Notes: generated by a model from the sequence alone, not told the origin. 32,042 nucleotides of DNA from CAIOHW01 sp046317855 (GCA_046317855.1 JBKCVM010000032.1:1-32042), one strand, 5' to 3'. Positions 7,254-16,644 are shown, numbered from the stretch's first letter. A program made the numbers and translations.

Positions 7254-10200
7254 CAGCGTCTCACCATGCGCACGATGTGATTGTTGCGCTCAGAAATATA
7301 GAGATTTCCATCAGCATCAAACGCTAGTCCGTACGGTCCATTGAGAAATGAGGACGTGGCCTGTGCTCCTTCTTGCTCGCTGCCGAGAGGAGCACCGCCT
7401 CGAAACAGTGGATTGCCGCCTTCGAAGGCACCCACTCTGAGAGTCTGAGGTGACAAAGCACTACTGCGATTATAGCAGCTCACATTGTGCGCTCCCTGGT
7501 TAGCATTTCCAGGCTGACCTGCAGCAATACAGATCTGTGTATCAAATGCCGCCAAGCCGTAAGCTGCTCCAAAAGGCGAGGCAGCAAGTGATCCGGTATT
7601 CCAGATCGTAGCCACTTGGCAGTTGGGTGCTGTGGCTCCAACAACTGTGGTCGCACCAATTTGTACAGAAGTGCTGCGACAGTTCACGTAGTTGACTCGA
7701 GTTGGATTTTGGCTGACTCGGTCAATGAAAAAGAAATTTCCGTTTGCTGCAAAGAGTGGGTCCACCGCAATTGCCGTCGGGTTGGTGATTTGGAAAATTG
7801 AAGACGAGGCAGGTGTCCCTGTCGCGCCCGCAGTACCGCAAATTCCGGCCACTTGGCTAATATTGCCAGCTGAGTTCATTTTTAAGATGCAGTGGTCAGA
7901 GTGATTAGAAATGTAGAGATTTTGGCCGTCACTGGCGATGCCTTCAGGGTTGTAGAGTTTATTTTGAATTCCAGGAGTACCCGCCACATTGGCGGCACTG
8001 GGTGAGTTTGAGTTCCAAGCGTAACACCCTTTTACGAAATCTCCGGCCACTGTGTAAACACGGGATGGATTCATGTTGATGCCAAAAAGAGGAGTAGCGG
8101 TTGCGCCAGCTATCGCTGGTGTCAGGTTCAATGCTCTCACTAAGCAAGGGACGTTAATGGTTGTGGTGAGGGGATTGTCTGCATAGACCAGAAAGCGAGC
8201 GTTGCCGCTAGACATGATGGCAAGGCCCCGGGGCGCTTGAATGGTGGCATTAGTTGGCAGCTCGTTATCGTCGATATTTGGAACAGTGTAAGTTCTACCC
8301 AGTGCAGTGTTTACTTCACCTGTGAGTAGGCTCACTGAACGAACGCGGTTGTTTGCTGAGTCGGCGACGTACAGGGTGCGACTGGTGTTATCAATTGTAA
8401 TTTGGCTGGGTTGATTGAGGTAGACCTGGGTTGCAGGAGTCGGCGTATCGCCTAAATGCCCGGAGCGAGATCTGCCGGCCCCCAAGAAAGAGTCCAGACT
8501 ACCTGAGTTCACTGAGATGTTTAAATTTCTGAGTCTGTTATTATCGAAGTCAGCAACCAAAAGCTCAGAGCCGCCCGGTCTGGAGTATAGACCGTGGGGG
8601 AAGTTGATGCGCGCAAGATTACCGACAGTCTCTCCATTGTATCCTGCTGTGCCAGTGCCAACCACGATGCCCGCCTGGTAGCCGCCCATCGTAGTTCCGC
8701 CTAAGGTGATAGAAGAGGCAGTGTTGTTGATGTAGTGGATCCGGTGCATGTCAGAATTGGTGACAAAAAATCCTAGAATGTTTCCACTGGAGTCCTGATG
8801 GAGCGCCAGGCCTCTGGGGAGGCGGAACATGCTGAGGCCCCCTGCTTGTGATCCACTTGCGGGAGAGATGGTGTTGTTTGCGGTTCCTCCGGATAGGGAG
8901 ACGACTTGATTAGGGAGTGCTCTTACGATCGGAGCATAATAGAATGTGCCACTCGCCTGACCTGCTGGAATGGTCAGAGTATAGATTGGGTCAGTGGAGC
9001 AGTTTGCATCTGAATAAAAGGTGCCGATTGCGTTGTGAACGAGTCTGACAGTGCGGTTACTCGTAAAGGTCGAAATCTGGTTACTTCCGTTCAGTAGGGA
9101 TACGCTATACCGTGTGCACTCGACGTGGCGCGACCGAGTAGGTCCTGCAATAGATAGACGGGTTGCTGTTCCTGTTGAGGCCATGACCGCAGGCGAGATC
9201 GTGCCATTGGTCAGTCCTGTCGAACTTGCAGTGATGGTTGCGCTCGCAGTAGCAGTTGGATTTCGATAAAAGAAGCCCACCTGTGAGCGGCCGGAAGGCA
9301 CCGTGACGATATTACTCGGAATGGCGGTAGTGCAGCTTGAGTCTGAAAAGAATGCACCTGCACCGCCACCTGAAGCTGCAAGCGTGATATTCGTATTTGA
9401 AGCCACCGCTACCGGAACGCTCGACCCATCGGCAATCTGAGCGGTGTTGAAGTGACAAGCTGAAGCCAGGACTGAGCCCGTCCCGTGCAACAAGACTCGA
9501 TTGGAAGCTCCGCTGGTTGAGTAAGCTTGATGGGTGATGGAGCCACTGCTCAGGGGTGTAGTCGTGGAAAAATCGACTGCAGAGATCGTGAGGTTTTGAG
9601 TGACTTGCCCGGTGCCTCCAAAGAAGGTCATGGGTTGTCCACCCGTAGTTGCCATTCTCAGGCGCGCTGAGTTTCTCTCAATCCAATAGATATTGCCTGA
9701 AGGATCACTCGTCAGGCCCCAAGGCTCGTTCACCATGGCTTCTCCAGTAGAGCCCATCGTGCCGTCGTAGTTTCCTTGTTGGATGACGCCGCTTGAAGTT
9801 CTGCCTACTGCAATCCATACTCTGCCATACTGCGCACTTGAGGGATCAATATCCATTCTCTTTATGGATCCAGAGCTACTGCCGGGGTGGGCGCAAGCAA
9901 CATAGAGCCAGCGCCGATTGGGCATGACTGTAGTGTCGTTCACAACAGTGAGTCCCACTGGATGAGCGCACGAGTGCCCTTGGTCGGCTAGCGACTGATA
10001 GGTTCCTGAGTTGCCATCGGTATTAAAAGTAGCCGAGTTACCGGCCCAGGTGCCGGCTGTCGAGCCGATCACCGTCGTTGCCACTCCATTACTTGAAAGC
10101 CTCACGACGCGGTGCTGATTGTAGTCAGCAACATAGAGCGCTCCAGCAGTGGAGTCGTAAGCTACACCCAAGGGAGTGTTTAACTTGAACTCTCTGCCAG

Positions 10201-13200
10201 TCACTCCGTCGATAGTGAGTCCGTCGGCTCCGATTCCCATCACGTAGATCAACTCACCAGGGCCGACCGTGCGATCAAATCGAGTCACAGCGGCGTTGGA
10301 GCGATTTAAGAATCCAACCACGTGTGACAAGCCATCACTAAAGAACAGATTTCCTGAACCATCGTCACTCATGTAATAGGGTTTGATTCTGACCAAAGTT
10401 TGGTCCGCAAGCGGACTAGCTGCTTGCAGTCCTTCTCCCGCACCAGGAACCCCAACCAGACTGCAGATCTTTCCGCCATGAGTGAGCACCGGAGAGTTAT
10501 AGAGAGTGTTACAGGCAGTTGAGAACTGGTTGACTTCTACGGTCCAACTTCGAGTAGCGGTCTCAGCGCCGTCAGAAACGGTGACAGTGACGGTGTTGGT
10601 GCCTAGAAGGGCATCTGAGTAGTTGGGTGAGAAAGTGGAAGTGGAGGATCCCGAAGTGAGTGTTGAGTTTGGGGCTCCATTTAAAGTCCAAGTGTAAGTC
10701 AGTGAATCATTGTTATTGTCAGTGGCGCTGACGGCAAAGCTTAAGGTGTCGCCGTAGTTCACTTTGTAGGTTCCGACACTAGGGTTCACAGTAGAGATTT
10801 GGGGAGGAGAGTTAATCTTTACATAATAATCGCAGAAATCAGAGTTGCCCTGGGCATCGCTTGCGATGGCTCTGTAAGTATAGACTCCAGATGACAGACC
10901 AGAAGAGCTCACGTCCATCGTTGGGGTGGTACCGGAGATGCCACTCCCGTTTCGAGTCCATGTAAATCCACTTGCGTTGCTTGCCACCACAGTGAGCGTT
11001 TGAGTAGAGCCGACCCCAGTCGAGGTGACCACCACTGGCGATCCAACGCTGTTTGCAGGTGTGCAGGATAGGATTTCTACCGTATTGGGGTTGCGAATTT
11101 CTACTGTCCATGAACAGGACCCTTCATCGTAGCCATCGCCAAAGACCACACCGATGTTTTGCAGATTGCCCACTTGGCTCACTGTCGGATTAAAAGTGGT
11201 GGTCGACGTGTTGCTGACGCGGTTCACAGGATTAAAGAGAAGAGAGCTTGGAGTGCCATTGAATTGCCACGTCATGCTCGAGAGTGAGTCACCATCTGGA
11301 TCCGTCGCCGTTCCAGAAAATGTAGCCGTGGTCCCGTAGTTCATGGCCGGAGCCACTGAAGTGACCGGGGAGTTGAGTGAGCTGCAGGCTGGAGCTTGGT
11401 TTTTAATGACGTTCCAAGTTCTTGAGGTGCTGCCGGAGGCGTTGGTCAAGGTGGCGATCAGAACGTTGGGGTTGGCAGAGCCTGAAGTGATGAGGTCACC
11501 TGAAGTAATATTGGCAAGCGGACCAGGCGGGAGGGGTCCGCCATTCAACGTCCAAGTGACCGCACATGCGCCATCGCTTGGAATGACTCCAAAAACATGC
11601 GCAGTTGTAGGGACAGCAGAGACTTTGTAAGTGGTCGTGGCTGGAAAAGAAGTCGTGATCGCACAGTTATTGGCCACATTGACTGACCAAGTGCACGAGG
11701 CGGAGTCATAGCCGTCCGAGACGCTCGTAGCGATGGAGTTGGTCCCAATGTACGAGGGGGTCGGCATAAAGGTTGCGACCGAAGTGTTGCCGCTCGTAGA
11801 GACATTGAAGTGCCCTGGATTTAATGCGCTTCCGTTTCGTGACCATGTGAAGGTCAATGGGTCGCTATCTGAGTTTGTGACTGTGGCCGTGAGGTCTTGA
11901 GTACCACCCACCCCCATGCTGACAGTGCCTACAGGGGACTTATCGCAACTGGGCGGTGTGTTGCGGACCACAGACCAGGTCCGATTTGCTGTGGCAAAGC
12001 CGTTGGTCAATACTGCCTCCACCGTGTTAGGTGGGCCAGTTCCTAACTGATTCGAAGTAACGGTGAGAAGTGGGCCCGTGACCCCGGTGACCACTGATCC
12101 ATTGATGCGCCAGGATACCGTACAAGACGGATCGTTGGGGGTGGCCACAAAAGTTTGGCTCGTGCTCTCGGTATAGGCAATTTTAAGTGAGGACGCTCCA
12201 GGGCTAGAGGCGCTCACTGCGCAGACTGGCATGACTTGAATCGTCCATGCGCAGCTGCTGGTATCGTAGCCGTCAAAAATGTCCGCACGAATCGCATTGG
12301 TTCCGACAGCCGAAGAATCCGGCGTAAAAGTAGCAGTGGATGCAGTGCTGCCCGATGGGACTACGGTGAACATGGGGCTTGAGACAGCCACGCCATTTCG
12401 TTTCCAGCTAAAGCTCAACGTGTCGCTTGGGTTGGCATCGCTTGCTTCAGCAGCAAGAGTCAAAGGAGATGCTCCTACTCCGATTGTGGTACCTACAGAG
12501 CTCGGTGATTGACTGGCGCACGTGGGTGGTGTGTTTTTTACCACTGTCCATGTGACCGTGCTGCTGCTGGCGCCATTGCCAACTCGGACCTCTAAGATGT
12601 TTGAGCCCGCATCGAGACTTGAAGAGGCCAGGGCTAGAGTTGCAGACCCGTTTGCAGCCGGAAGCGCCTGATTGTTGAGCTTCCAACTGTGGTTGCAACC
12701 CAAAGGGGCAAGTGCTTGGAAGTTGGTGACCGTTCCTGTTGCAGAGGCTACGCGGACAGAAGTCGGAGACTCAACTGTCGTCGTGGGAGTGGTGCTTGTA
12801 ATCACACAGTCGCTATTGACTGAGACATTCCAAGTACAGCTCACAGTGTCGGTGCCATCTGAGATCCGCATGTCTATGGTGTTGGGACCAAGCTGGCCTG
12901 AGGAGGGAGTGAACAGGGCGAGGCTGGAGGACGGCCCGCTGAAGGTACTCAGTATCGGCGCTGTCACTGAGATGCCATTGAGGCGCCAAGAAAACTCAAG
13001 CGGATCATTGTTGGCATCGGTTCCGTTTGCAGTGAGGTTGGCTGTGTTGCCAGGGCTGAGGTTCAGCCCGGTGGCTGCGGGCACTTGGGCTACGCACTCA
13101 GGAAGCGTGTTCTTAAAGACATTCCAGCTGACGGTGACCGCTCCGGAGGTGGCCTCGACTGTATTGAGGCCTGGAATCATATCCACGGGATCAAGAATCA

Positions 13201-13549
13201 ACGATACGCCTGAAGAAGTGACCGGGTTGCCATTGAGCTTGAACTGGACGTCGCACCCTGCTGCAGAAGTGCCCACAAGAAGAGTGGAGAGGTTGCCAGC
13301 GGCACCAGAAACTTTGACATCGTACTCTGCCCCTGGAGCTGCTGGCTCTGGGACCTGAGCGGTGATTGCGCACTCGGGAGTTGAATCTTCTTTAGAAATC
13401 GTTTCAAGAAAGCTGAAGCCTTGGCTTTCACAAGCAGACGTCAGAAAAGATCCCAGAAGGATTGCAGCGCGAGCCGCTCCTTTAGCTGAGATCGATAGCC
13501 CTCGGAGAGGGCTCCACAGACGTACCGCACGCGGACACATGAGTCTCAC
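7247..13549 (-). CDS. giant exported surface protein with Ig-like repeats and NHL beta-propeller repeats
   Basis: 2100 residues. ATG at 13549 is preceded by AGGAG at 8 bases. The N-terminus has a long basic region, a hydrophobic stretch and LTSAC, an imperfect lipobox, so it is probably a lipoprotein cut before that Cys. About residues 50-1000 are tandem Ig/PKD-like modules of roughly 85-100 residues. They show recurring phrases such as W..V(K/R)NTPP(S/T)C, S(W/R)..NG, and DGYD..SC.W, with cysteines at fixed places that may pair. From about 1020 NHL repeats begin (for example LNTPLGVAYD...LYVADYNQHRV, INFPHGL...LLVADFDNNRL, LYNPEGIASDGQNLYISNHSD), interrupted around 1300-1550 by two other beta modules with FYSDANC and TIPAGQ motifs. 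The last NHL repeat ends in VRMVRRWW. NHL propellers bind proteins, RNA or sugars; adhesion or prey/host contact is a reasonable but untested guess. Confidence 0.9.
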   Translation of the reverse strand: MRLMCPRAVRLWSPLRGLSISAKGAARAAILLGSFLTSACESQGFSFLETISKEDSTPECAITAQVPEPAAPGAEYDVKVSGAAGNLSTLLVGTSAAGCDVQFKLNGNPVTSSGVSLILDPVDMIPGLNTVEATSGAVTVSWNVFKNTLPECVAQVPAATGLNLSPGNTANLTANGTDANNDPLEFSWRLNGISVTAPILSTFSGPSSSLALFTPSSGQLGPNTIDMRISDGTDTVSCTWNVSVNSDCVITSTTPTTTVESPTSVRVASATGTVTNFQALAPLGCNHSWKLNNQALPAANGSATLALASSSLDAGSNILEVRVGNGASSSTVTWTVVKNTPPTCASQSPSSVGTTIGVGASPLTLAAEASDANPSDTLSFSWKRNGVAVSSPMFTVVPSGSTASTATFTPDSSAVGTNAIRADIFDGYDTSSCAWTIQVMPVCAVSASSPGASSLKIAYTESTSQTFVATPNDPSCTVSWRINGSVVTGVTGPLLTVTSNQLGTGPPNTVEAVLTNGFATANRTWSVVRNTPPSCDKSPVGTVSMGVGGTQDLTATVTNSDSDPLTFTWSRNGSALNPGHFNVSTSGNTSVATFMPTPSYIGTNSIATSVSDGYDSASCTWSVNVANNCAITTSFPATTTYKVSAVPTTAHVFGVIPSDGACAVTWTLNGGPLPPGPLANITSGDLITSGSANPNVLIATLTNASGSTSRTWNVIKNQAPACSSLNSPVTSVAPAMNYGTTATFSGTATDPDGDSLSSMTWQFNGTPSSLLFNPVNRVSNTSTTTFNPTVSQVGNLQNIGVVFGDGYDEGSCSWTVEIRNPNTVEILSCTPANSVGSPVVVTSTGVGSTQTLTVVASNASGFTWTRNGSGISGTTPTMDVSSSGLSSGVYTYRAIASDAQGNSDFCDYYVKINSPPQISTVNPSVGTYKVNYGDTLSFAVSATDNNNDSLTYTWTLNGAPNSTLTSGSSTSTFSPNYSDALLGTNTVTVTVSDGAETATRSWTVEVNQFSTACNTLYNSPVLTHGGKICSLVGVPGAGEGLQAASPLADQTLVRIKPYYMSDDGSGNLFFSDGLSHVVGFLNRSNAAVTRFDRTVGPGELIYVMGIGADGLTIDGVTGREFKLNTPLGVAYDSTAGALYVADYNQHRVVRLSSNGVATTVIGSTAGTWAGNSATFNTDGNSGTYQSLADQGHSCAHPVGLTVVNDTTVMPNRRWLYVACAHPGSSSGSIKRMDIDPSSAQYGRVWIAVGRTSSGVIQQGNYDGTMGSTGEAMVNEPWGLTSDPSGNIYWIERNSARLRMATTGGQPMTFFGGTGQVTQNLTISAVDFSTTTPLSSGSITHQAYSTSGASNRVLLHGTGSVLASACHFNTAQIADGSSVPVAVASNTNITLAASGGGAGAFFSDSSCTTAIPSNIVTVPSGRSQVGFFYRNPTATASATITASSTGLTNGTISPAVMASTGTATRLSIAGPTRSRHVECTRYSVSLLNGSNQISTFTSNRTVRLVHNAIGTFYSDANCSTDPIYTLTIPAGQASGTFYYAPIVRALPNQVVSLSGGTANNTISPASGSQAGGLSMFRLPRGLALHQDSSGNILGFFVTNSDMHRIHYINNTASSITLGGTTMGGYQAGIVVGTGTAGYNGETVGNLARINFPHGLYSRPGGSELLVADFDNNRLRNLNISVNSGSLDSFLGAGRSRSGHLGDTPTPATQVYLNQPSQITIDNTSRTLYVADSANNRVRSVSLLTGEVNTALGRTYTVPNIDDNELPTNATIQAPRGLAIMSSGNARFLVYADNPLTTTINVPCLVRALNLTPAIAGATATPLFGINMNPSRVYTVAGDFVKGCYAWNSNSPSAANVAGTPGIQNKLYNPEGIASDGQNLYISNHSDHCILKMNSAGNISQVAGICGTAGATGTPASSSIFQITNPTAIAVDPLFAANGNFFFIDRVSQNPTRVNYVNCRSTSVQIGATTVVGATAPNCQVATIWNTGSLAASPFGAAYGLAAFDTQICIAAGQPGNANQGAHNVSCYNRSSALSPQTLRVGAFEGGNPLFRGGAPLGSEQEGAQATSSFLNGPYGLAFDADGNLYISERNNHIVRMVRRWW

Positions 13550-13763
13550 TCCTAGTTAACCATCGGAAACCGAGGTTCGACTCTTTACAGAAACTCCTCA
13601 CGGAAACTCCGCTAGAACACCGCGTCACACTTGAGTGATATCCACACCACTGTAGCACCCTAAAGTATAACCTAAAGAACTACTGTTTTTGTCAAGAATA
13701 AAAATATGTTTAATTTTAAGAACTTACGAGCTTATGGTGATCTTGGGTCTGTGCTTCGTCCCG
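13550..13763. other. intergenic region upstream of the giant gene
   Basis: 214 bases without a convincing gene. It holds the giant gene's ribosome binding site (AGGAG, near 13560), a GC-balanced leader, and the AT-rich patch 13660-13735 with the promoter-like motifs. No further clear structure was seen. Confidence 0.5.
13664..13695 (-). promoter_or_regulatory. candidate promoter of the giant surface protein gene
   Basis: Read on the minus strand, a perfect TTGACA (13695-13690) is followed by TATACT (13669-13664) in an AT-rich patch about 115 bases before the ATG. The spacer is 20 bases, longer than the usual 16-18; a -10 of GTTATA at 18 bases is the alternative. It would leave a leader of about 100-110 bases. 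Confidence 0.4.
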
Positions 13764-14000
13764 TCAGTTGAGGCCGCAGGCCTTACACAGAAAAACCTGG
13801 CGGCGGTCTTGGTCTTGCCATCGCCCTTCGCGGGTTAGAGCAGGCTTTCGGCACTGAAAACAGCGAGTATGGCCCTTGGGAAGCACCTTTTCGGGCTGAA
13901 GTTTGGAGGAGTCTGATGGGCCTTGAGGATTGGAGTGTTGGATGGGGAGTGCTCTCTTTGATGGGGTTTTGATCACTGGGAAATAGGCTAAACAGAGCAT
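13764..14000 (-). CDS. possible small zinc-ribbon protein
   Basis: 78 residues if started at ATG 14000. The C-terminal half carries two CxxC pairs (CFQC and CKAC, 26 residues from first to first) around a basic, Gln/Asp/Arg-rich loop, the layout of a zinc ribbon or rubredoxin-like knuckle. The first 45 residues are Pro/Ser/Lys-rich and look disordered. The ATG lies in the loop of a perfect inverted repeat (13977-14013) and has no clear ribosome binding site; a GTG at 13976, just past the hairpin, is another possible start. It lies downstream of the RRM gene on the same strand. The in-frame Cys pairs argue for real coding; the weak start argues against. Confidence 0.5.
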   Translation of the reverse strand: MLCLAYFPVIKTPSKRALPIQHSNPQGPSDSSKLQPEKVLPKGHTRCFQCRKPALTREGRWQDQDRRQVFLCKACGLN

Positions 14001-14013
14001 GGCCTATTTCCCA
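13977..14013. repeat. perfect 12-bp inverted repeat (hairpin) downstream of the RRM gene
   Basis: TGGGAAATAGGC (13977-13988) and GCCTATTTCCCA (14002-14013) are exact reverse complements around a 13-base loop. It lies 24 bases after the RRM stop codon. Neither side has a T-run, so it is not a textbook intrinsic terminator. It could stabilise the 3' end of the RRM mRNA or hide the start of the downstream zinc-ribbon frame, whose ATG is in the loop. Confidence 0.8.
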
Positions 14014-14036
14014 GCTATGAATCAATCTTTTAGAAA

Positions 14037-14336
14037 TCAGTAGCGATTTCTGCCTCCGCCAAAGCCACCGCCGCGATTTTCGCGCGGAGCCATGGGCTTA
14101 GCCTCGTTGACCGTGAGAGTGCGGCCGTCGAGATCAGCGCCGTTTAGGCGCGAGATGGCAGCCGAAGCTTCGACATCAGTCCCCATTTCTACGAATCCAA
14201 AACCCTTGCTGCGGCCGGTGTCCCGGTCCGTGATGATCTTGGCTGATTCAACTTTTCCGTATTGGGCAAACGTGTCGCCAAGCGACTGGTCGGTTGCAGA
14301 GAACGGAAGATTTCCAACGTACAGTTTCTTACCCAT
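14037..14336 (-). CDS. RRM-type RNA-binding protein with Gly/Arg tail
   Basis: 99 residues with a strong AGGAGG site before the ATG. Residues 3-78 are a single RNA recognition motif: RNP2 is LYVGNL (5-10) and RNP1 is KGFGFVEM (about 44-51), with the aromatic residues that stack on RNA bases present (Tyr6; Phe46 and Phe48 region). The tail RENRGGGFGGGRNRY is a short RGG-like extension that can add RNA affinity. Stand-alone RRM proteins of this size occur in cyanobacteria and several proteobacterial lineages as cytoplasmic RNA chaperones, often cold or stress induced. The leader of about 160 bases upstream shows nothing I can name. Confidence 0.95.
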   Translation of the reverse strand: MGKKLYVGNLPFSATDQSLGDTFAQYGKVESAKIITDRDTGRSKGFGFVEMGTDVEASAAISRLNGADLDGRTLTVNEAKPMAPRENRGGGFGGGRNRY

Positions 14337-14498
14337 ATGAACCTCCTAAAGGTGCCTTTTTGGCTTGGGCGCCGCTCTAGAGGATATGAGTACTATTACC
14401 CGCAGACTCTGAAGAAGCTAAACAAAGAACCTCCCCAGGCTAGCATGTGGAGCGGCGATCACCTAGGACCATCTCAGGACCGCCGAAGGGCAGTTCGC

Positions 14499-14903
14499 TT
14501 ACTTTCGAGCGCCGGATTTCTTGTTGGCTTTGTCGAGAGCACGCTCTTTGCGAAGCGTATTCAGAATAGCCAGAGCCTCATGACGCAAGTCGTTTTCGTG
14601 AATGAAGCGGTAGAAGTTTTCCATGTCCGGGTGATGTCGGAAGTTCTTAAACGACGCAGACATCTCACCTGAGCCGGCTGCAGCAAGGGCTGCAGCGTTT
14701 CCGCCGCCGCCGCCGCCGCCACCACTGGCTGCCGCTGCTTCGTCCTCATCCACTTCTTCGGCATCGCCGTTTGCTTCAGCGGCACGGGCGGCTGCGACAG
14801 GATCGTCGTTTTTTGCCGCGGCCTTTGTTCCCTTGGCAGACTTGCCTGATGCGGGGGGGGATTTGTCGGACTTGGCTGCTGGGGCGACTTTCTTTTTAGT
14901 CAT
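14499..14903 (-). CDS. small Ala/Gly/Lys-rich protein of unknown function
   Basis: 134 residues, with AGGAGA before the ATG. Three zones: a Lys/Ala/Pro-rich disordered N-terminus (1-35) like histone-H1-type tails; an acidic Ala/Glu/Asp zone followed by eight consecutive glycines; and a folded-looking C-terminal part (about 85-125, MENFYRFIHENDLRHEALAIL) with amphipathic helices. The glycine tract is made of CCG/GCC triplets near 14700-14722, which can expand or contract in frame. It starts 25 bases after the stop of the sigma-54 activator on the same strand, so co-transcription is likely. No family recognised; a nucleic-acid-associated role is only suggested by composition. Confidence 0.75.
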   Translation of the reverse strand: MTKKKVAPAAKSDKSPPASGKSAKGTKAAAKNDDPVAAARAAEANGDAEEVDEDEAAAASGGGGGGGGNAAALAAAGSGEMSASFKNFRHHPDMENFYRFIHENDLRHEALAILNTLRKERALDKANKKSGARK

Positions 14904-14928
14904 AGATGGATTCTCCTAACTTGGGTGC

Positions 14929-16629
14929 CTATCCCTCTGCAAGCTCAGAGGGTGCCCGTTCGTAGCGGTTGAGCTTGTTGTAGAGAGTCTTGATTGTGAT
15001 TCCAAGTGACTGGGCGGCCCGAGTTTTGTTGCCCTCGTGGGCGGCCAGCGTGCGAAGGATGTGCTCGCGCTCGACTTCCTCAAGCGTTCGCTGGCCCGGG
15101 GGTAGGTCGTTCGAACGCCGAAGGCCGGGAGTATGAGCAAGAATGGGCTCCGAGGGGGTGTGGCCCTTCATGTTGGGCGGCAGGTCTTCGAATCGGATTT
15201 CGTTACGCTCCGAAAGAATCTTGAGTCTTTCGATTGTATTTTGAAGCTCGCGGATGTTTCCGGGCCATGAATAGGCCTGGAGGGCCTCAAGTACCCGGGG
15301 ATCAATCTTGTAGGGAGCGGCCTTTGGGCTCCGGGGGTCCTTGCGCCGCGGGTCTTGAAGAAAATGTTGGATCAGCTGTGGAATGTCCTCCGCCCGCTTA
15401 CGGAGTGGCGGCATTCGGAGAGTGATCGTGTTGAGGCGGTAAAACAGGTCCTCGCGAAAGCGCCCGCCTTGGACTTCTTTTTCGAGGTCACGGTTGGTGG
15501 CGCTCACCACTCGCACATCGACATGGATGGGGTGCTTGCCTCCTACGCGGTAAAACTCACCTTCTTGCAAGAATCTGAGGAGTTTTGCCTGAATGGGAAG
15601 TGAGAGCTCGCCAATTTCGTCCAGAAAGAGTGTTCCCTGGTGGGCCATTTCGCAGAGGCCTATCTTTTGCGCAACAGCTCCCGTGAAGGAACCCTTTTCG
15701 TGGCCAAAGAGCTCGCTTTCGAGCAGTGACTCTTGCAGCGCTCCGCAGTTGACCACTACGTAGGGCCTGTCGGAACGGTGGCTCTGAAAGTGGAGCTTTC
15801 GTGCGATGAGCTCCTTACCTGTGCCGCTCTCGCCTTGAATGAGCACAGTGGCCTGGGTCGGGGCGATCTTGTCGACCATGGCCACGAGGCTCTGCAGCGC
15901 CGGGCTCGTGCCGATCACATCAAAACCGCTGCGGGCTTCAGACTGCACCAGGATTTTTAGGCCTTTGTTTTCGTTCTTGAGGAGGAGTTGCTGCTCGGTC
16001 TGCTGTTCGAGGATGCGGGCGTGGGCTTTTCTGAGTTCCTCTGATTTCTCGTCCACGGCCTGTTGGAGGCGGCGCCCAAACTCGCGCGATTCGGAGTAGA
16101 GCTTTTGGTTAGCAATGGCGACAGCCAACTGTCCGGCCACTGCCTCGAGCATGATGACGTCTTCGGGGTCGAAGGCGTTGCTCTGGTCTGACTCAACGTT
16201 GATCACGGCGACAAGGCGGGAGTCCTTGAGGATCGGTACTGCGAGTTCGCTCTGGGAGATCACGGGAAGCGAAGCATTGGTGTAGTGGGGGTCGGCAGAA
16301 AGGTCGTTGGAGAGGTAGCTTGAGCGGGTGCGGATGACTTGCCCCACGATCCCAATGGCACCGGAGTTCGAGGCGGTACGCAGCAGGTACCCGATCTTGA
16401 TGTGCGCGCTGTGAGCGCCGGCCTGCGCTTCGAGCCGGGCTGTGCCGGTTGAATCGGGGGGGACGCTCCAGATGCTGATGGTGAAAAAATGGAAGCGGGA
16501 CTGAATCAGGTTGATGACTTCCTGATAGAACGACTCGCTCTGCAGGAGGTCCTGCAGCTGGGTCGAAAGCTCGTTGAGGAGCTTGAGGCGGCTGGCCTGT
16601 TTTTTCAGGGTGTCTGCATCCGGACCCAT
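14929..16629 (-). CDS. GAF-domain sigma-54-dependent transcriptional activator
   Basis: 566 residues. N-terminal residues about 1-180 form a GAF sensor domain (conserved ending LEAVAGQLAVAIANQ), followed by a coiled-coil linker (about 185-230). The AAA+ domain has Walker A GESGTGKE (266-273), the sigma-54 contact loop GSFTGA (313-318; the usual form is GAFTGA), Walker B with FLDEIGE, and arginine-finger region FREDLFYRLN. A C-terminal Fis-type helix-turn-helix occupies about 534-556 (NKTRAAQSLGITIKTLYNKL). It would bind enhancer DNA and use ATP to open promoters held by RpoN. The GAF ligand cannot be read from sequence, and there is no receiver domain. No neighbouring gene shows a clear -24/-12 promoter, so its targets are probably elsewhere. 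Confidence 0.95.
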   Translation of the reverse strand: MGPDADTLKKQASRLKLLNELSTQLQDLLQSESFYQEVINLIQSRFHFFTISIWSVPPDSTGTARLEAQAGAHSAHIKIGYLLRTASNSGAIGIVGQVIRTRSSYLSNDLSADPHYTNASLPVISQSELAVPILKDSRLVAVINVESDQSNAFDPEDVIMLEAVAGQLAVAIANQKLYSESREFGRRLQQAVDEKSEELRKAHARILEQQTEQQLLLKNENKGLKILVQSEARSGFDVIGTSPALQSLVAMVDKIAPTQATVLIQGESGTGKELIARKLHFQSHRSDRPYVVVNCGALQESLLESELFGHEKGSFTGAVAQKIGLCEMAHQGTLFLDEIGELSLPIQAKLLRFLQEGEFYRVGGKHPIHVDVRVVSATNRDLEKEVQGGRFREDLFYRLNTITLRMPPLRKRAEDIPQLIQHFLQDPRRKDPRSPKAAPYKIDPRVLEALQAYSWPGNIRELQNTIERLKILSERNEIRFEDLPPNMKGHTPSEPILAHTPGLRRSNDLPPGQRTLEEVEREHILRTLAAHEGNKTRAAQSLGITIKTLYNKLNRYERAPSELAEG

Positions 16630-16644
16630 GAAACTTTTACCTCG

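Noticed and set aside
12672..13358. 228-residue open frame on the plus strand inside the giant surface-protein gene
   Set aside because: It is antisense to a clear repeat-containing coding frame, has low-complexity Val/Ser/Thr composition and no domain; a shadow of the biased codons of the real gene.
13783..14025. 80-residue minus-strand frame overlapping the zinc-ribbon frame
   Set aside because: It lacks the two CxxC pairs and any domain; the neighbouring frame explains the region better.
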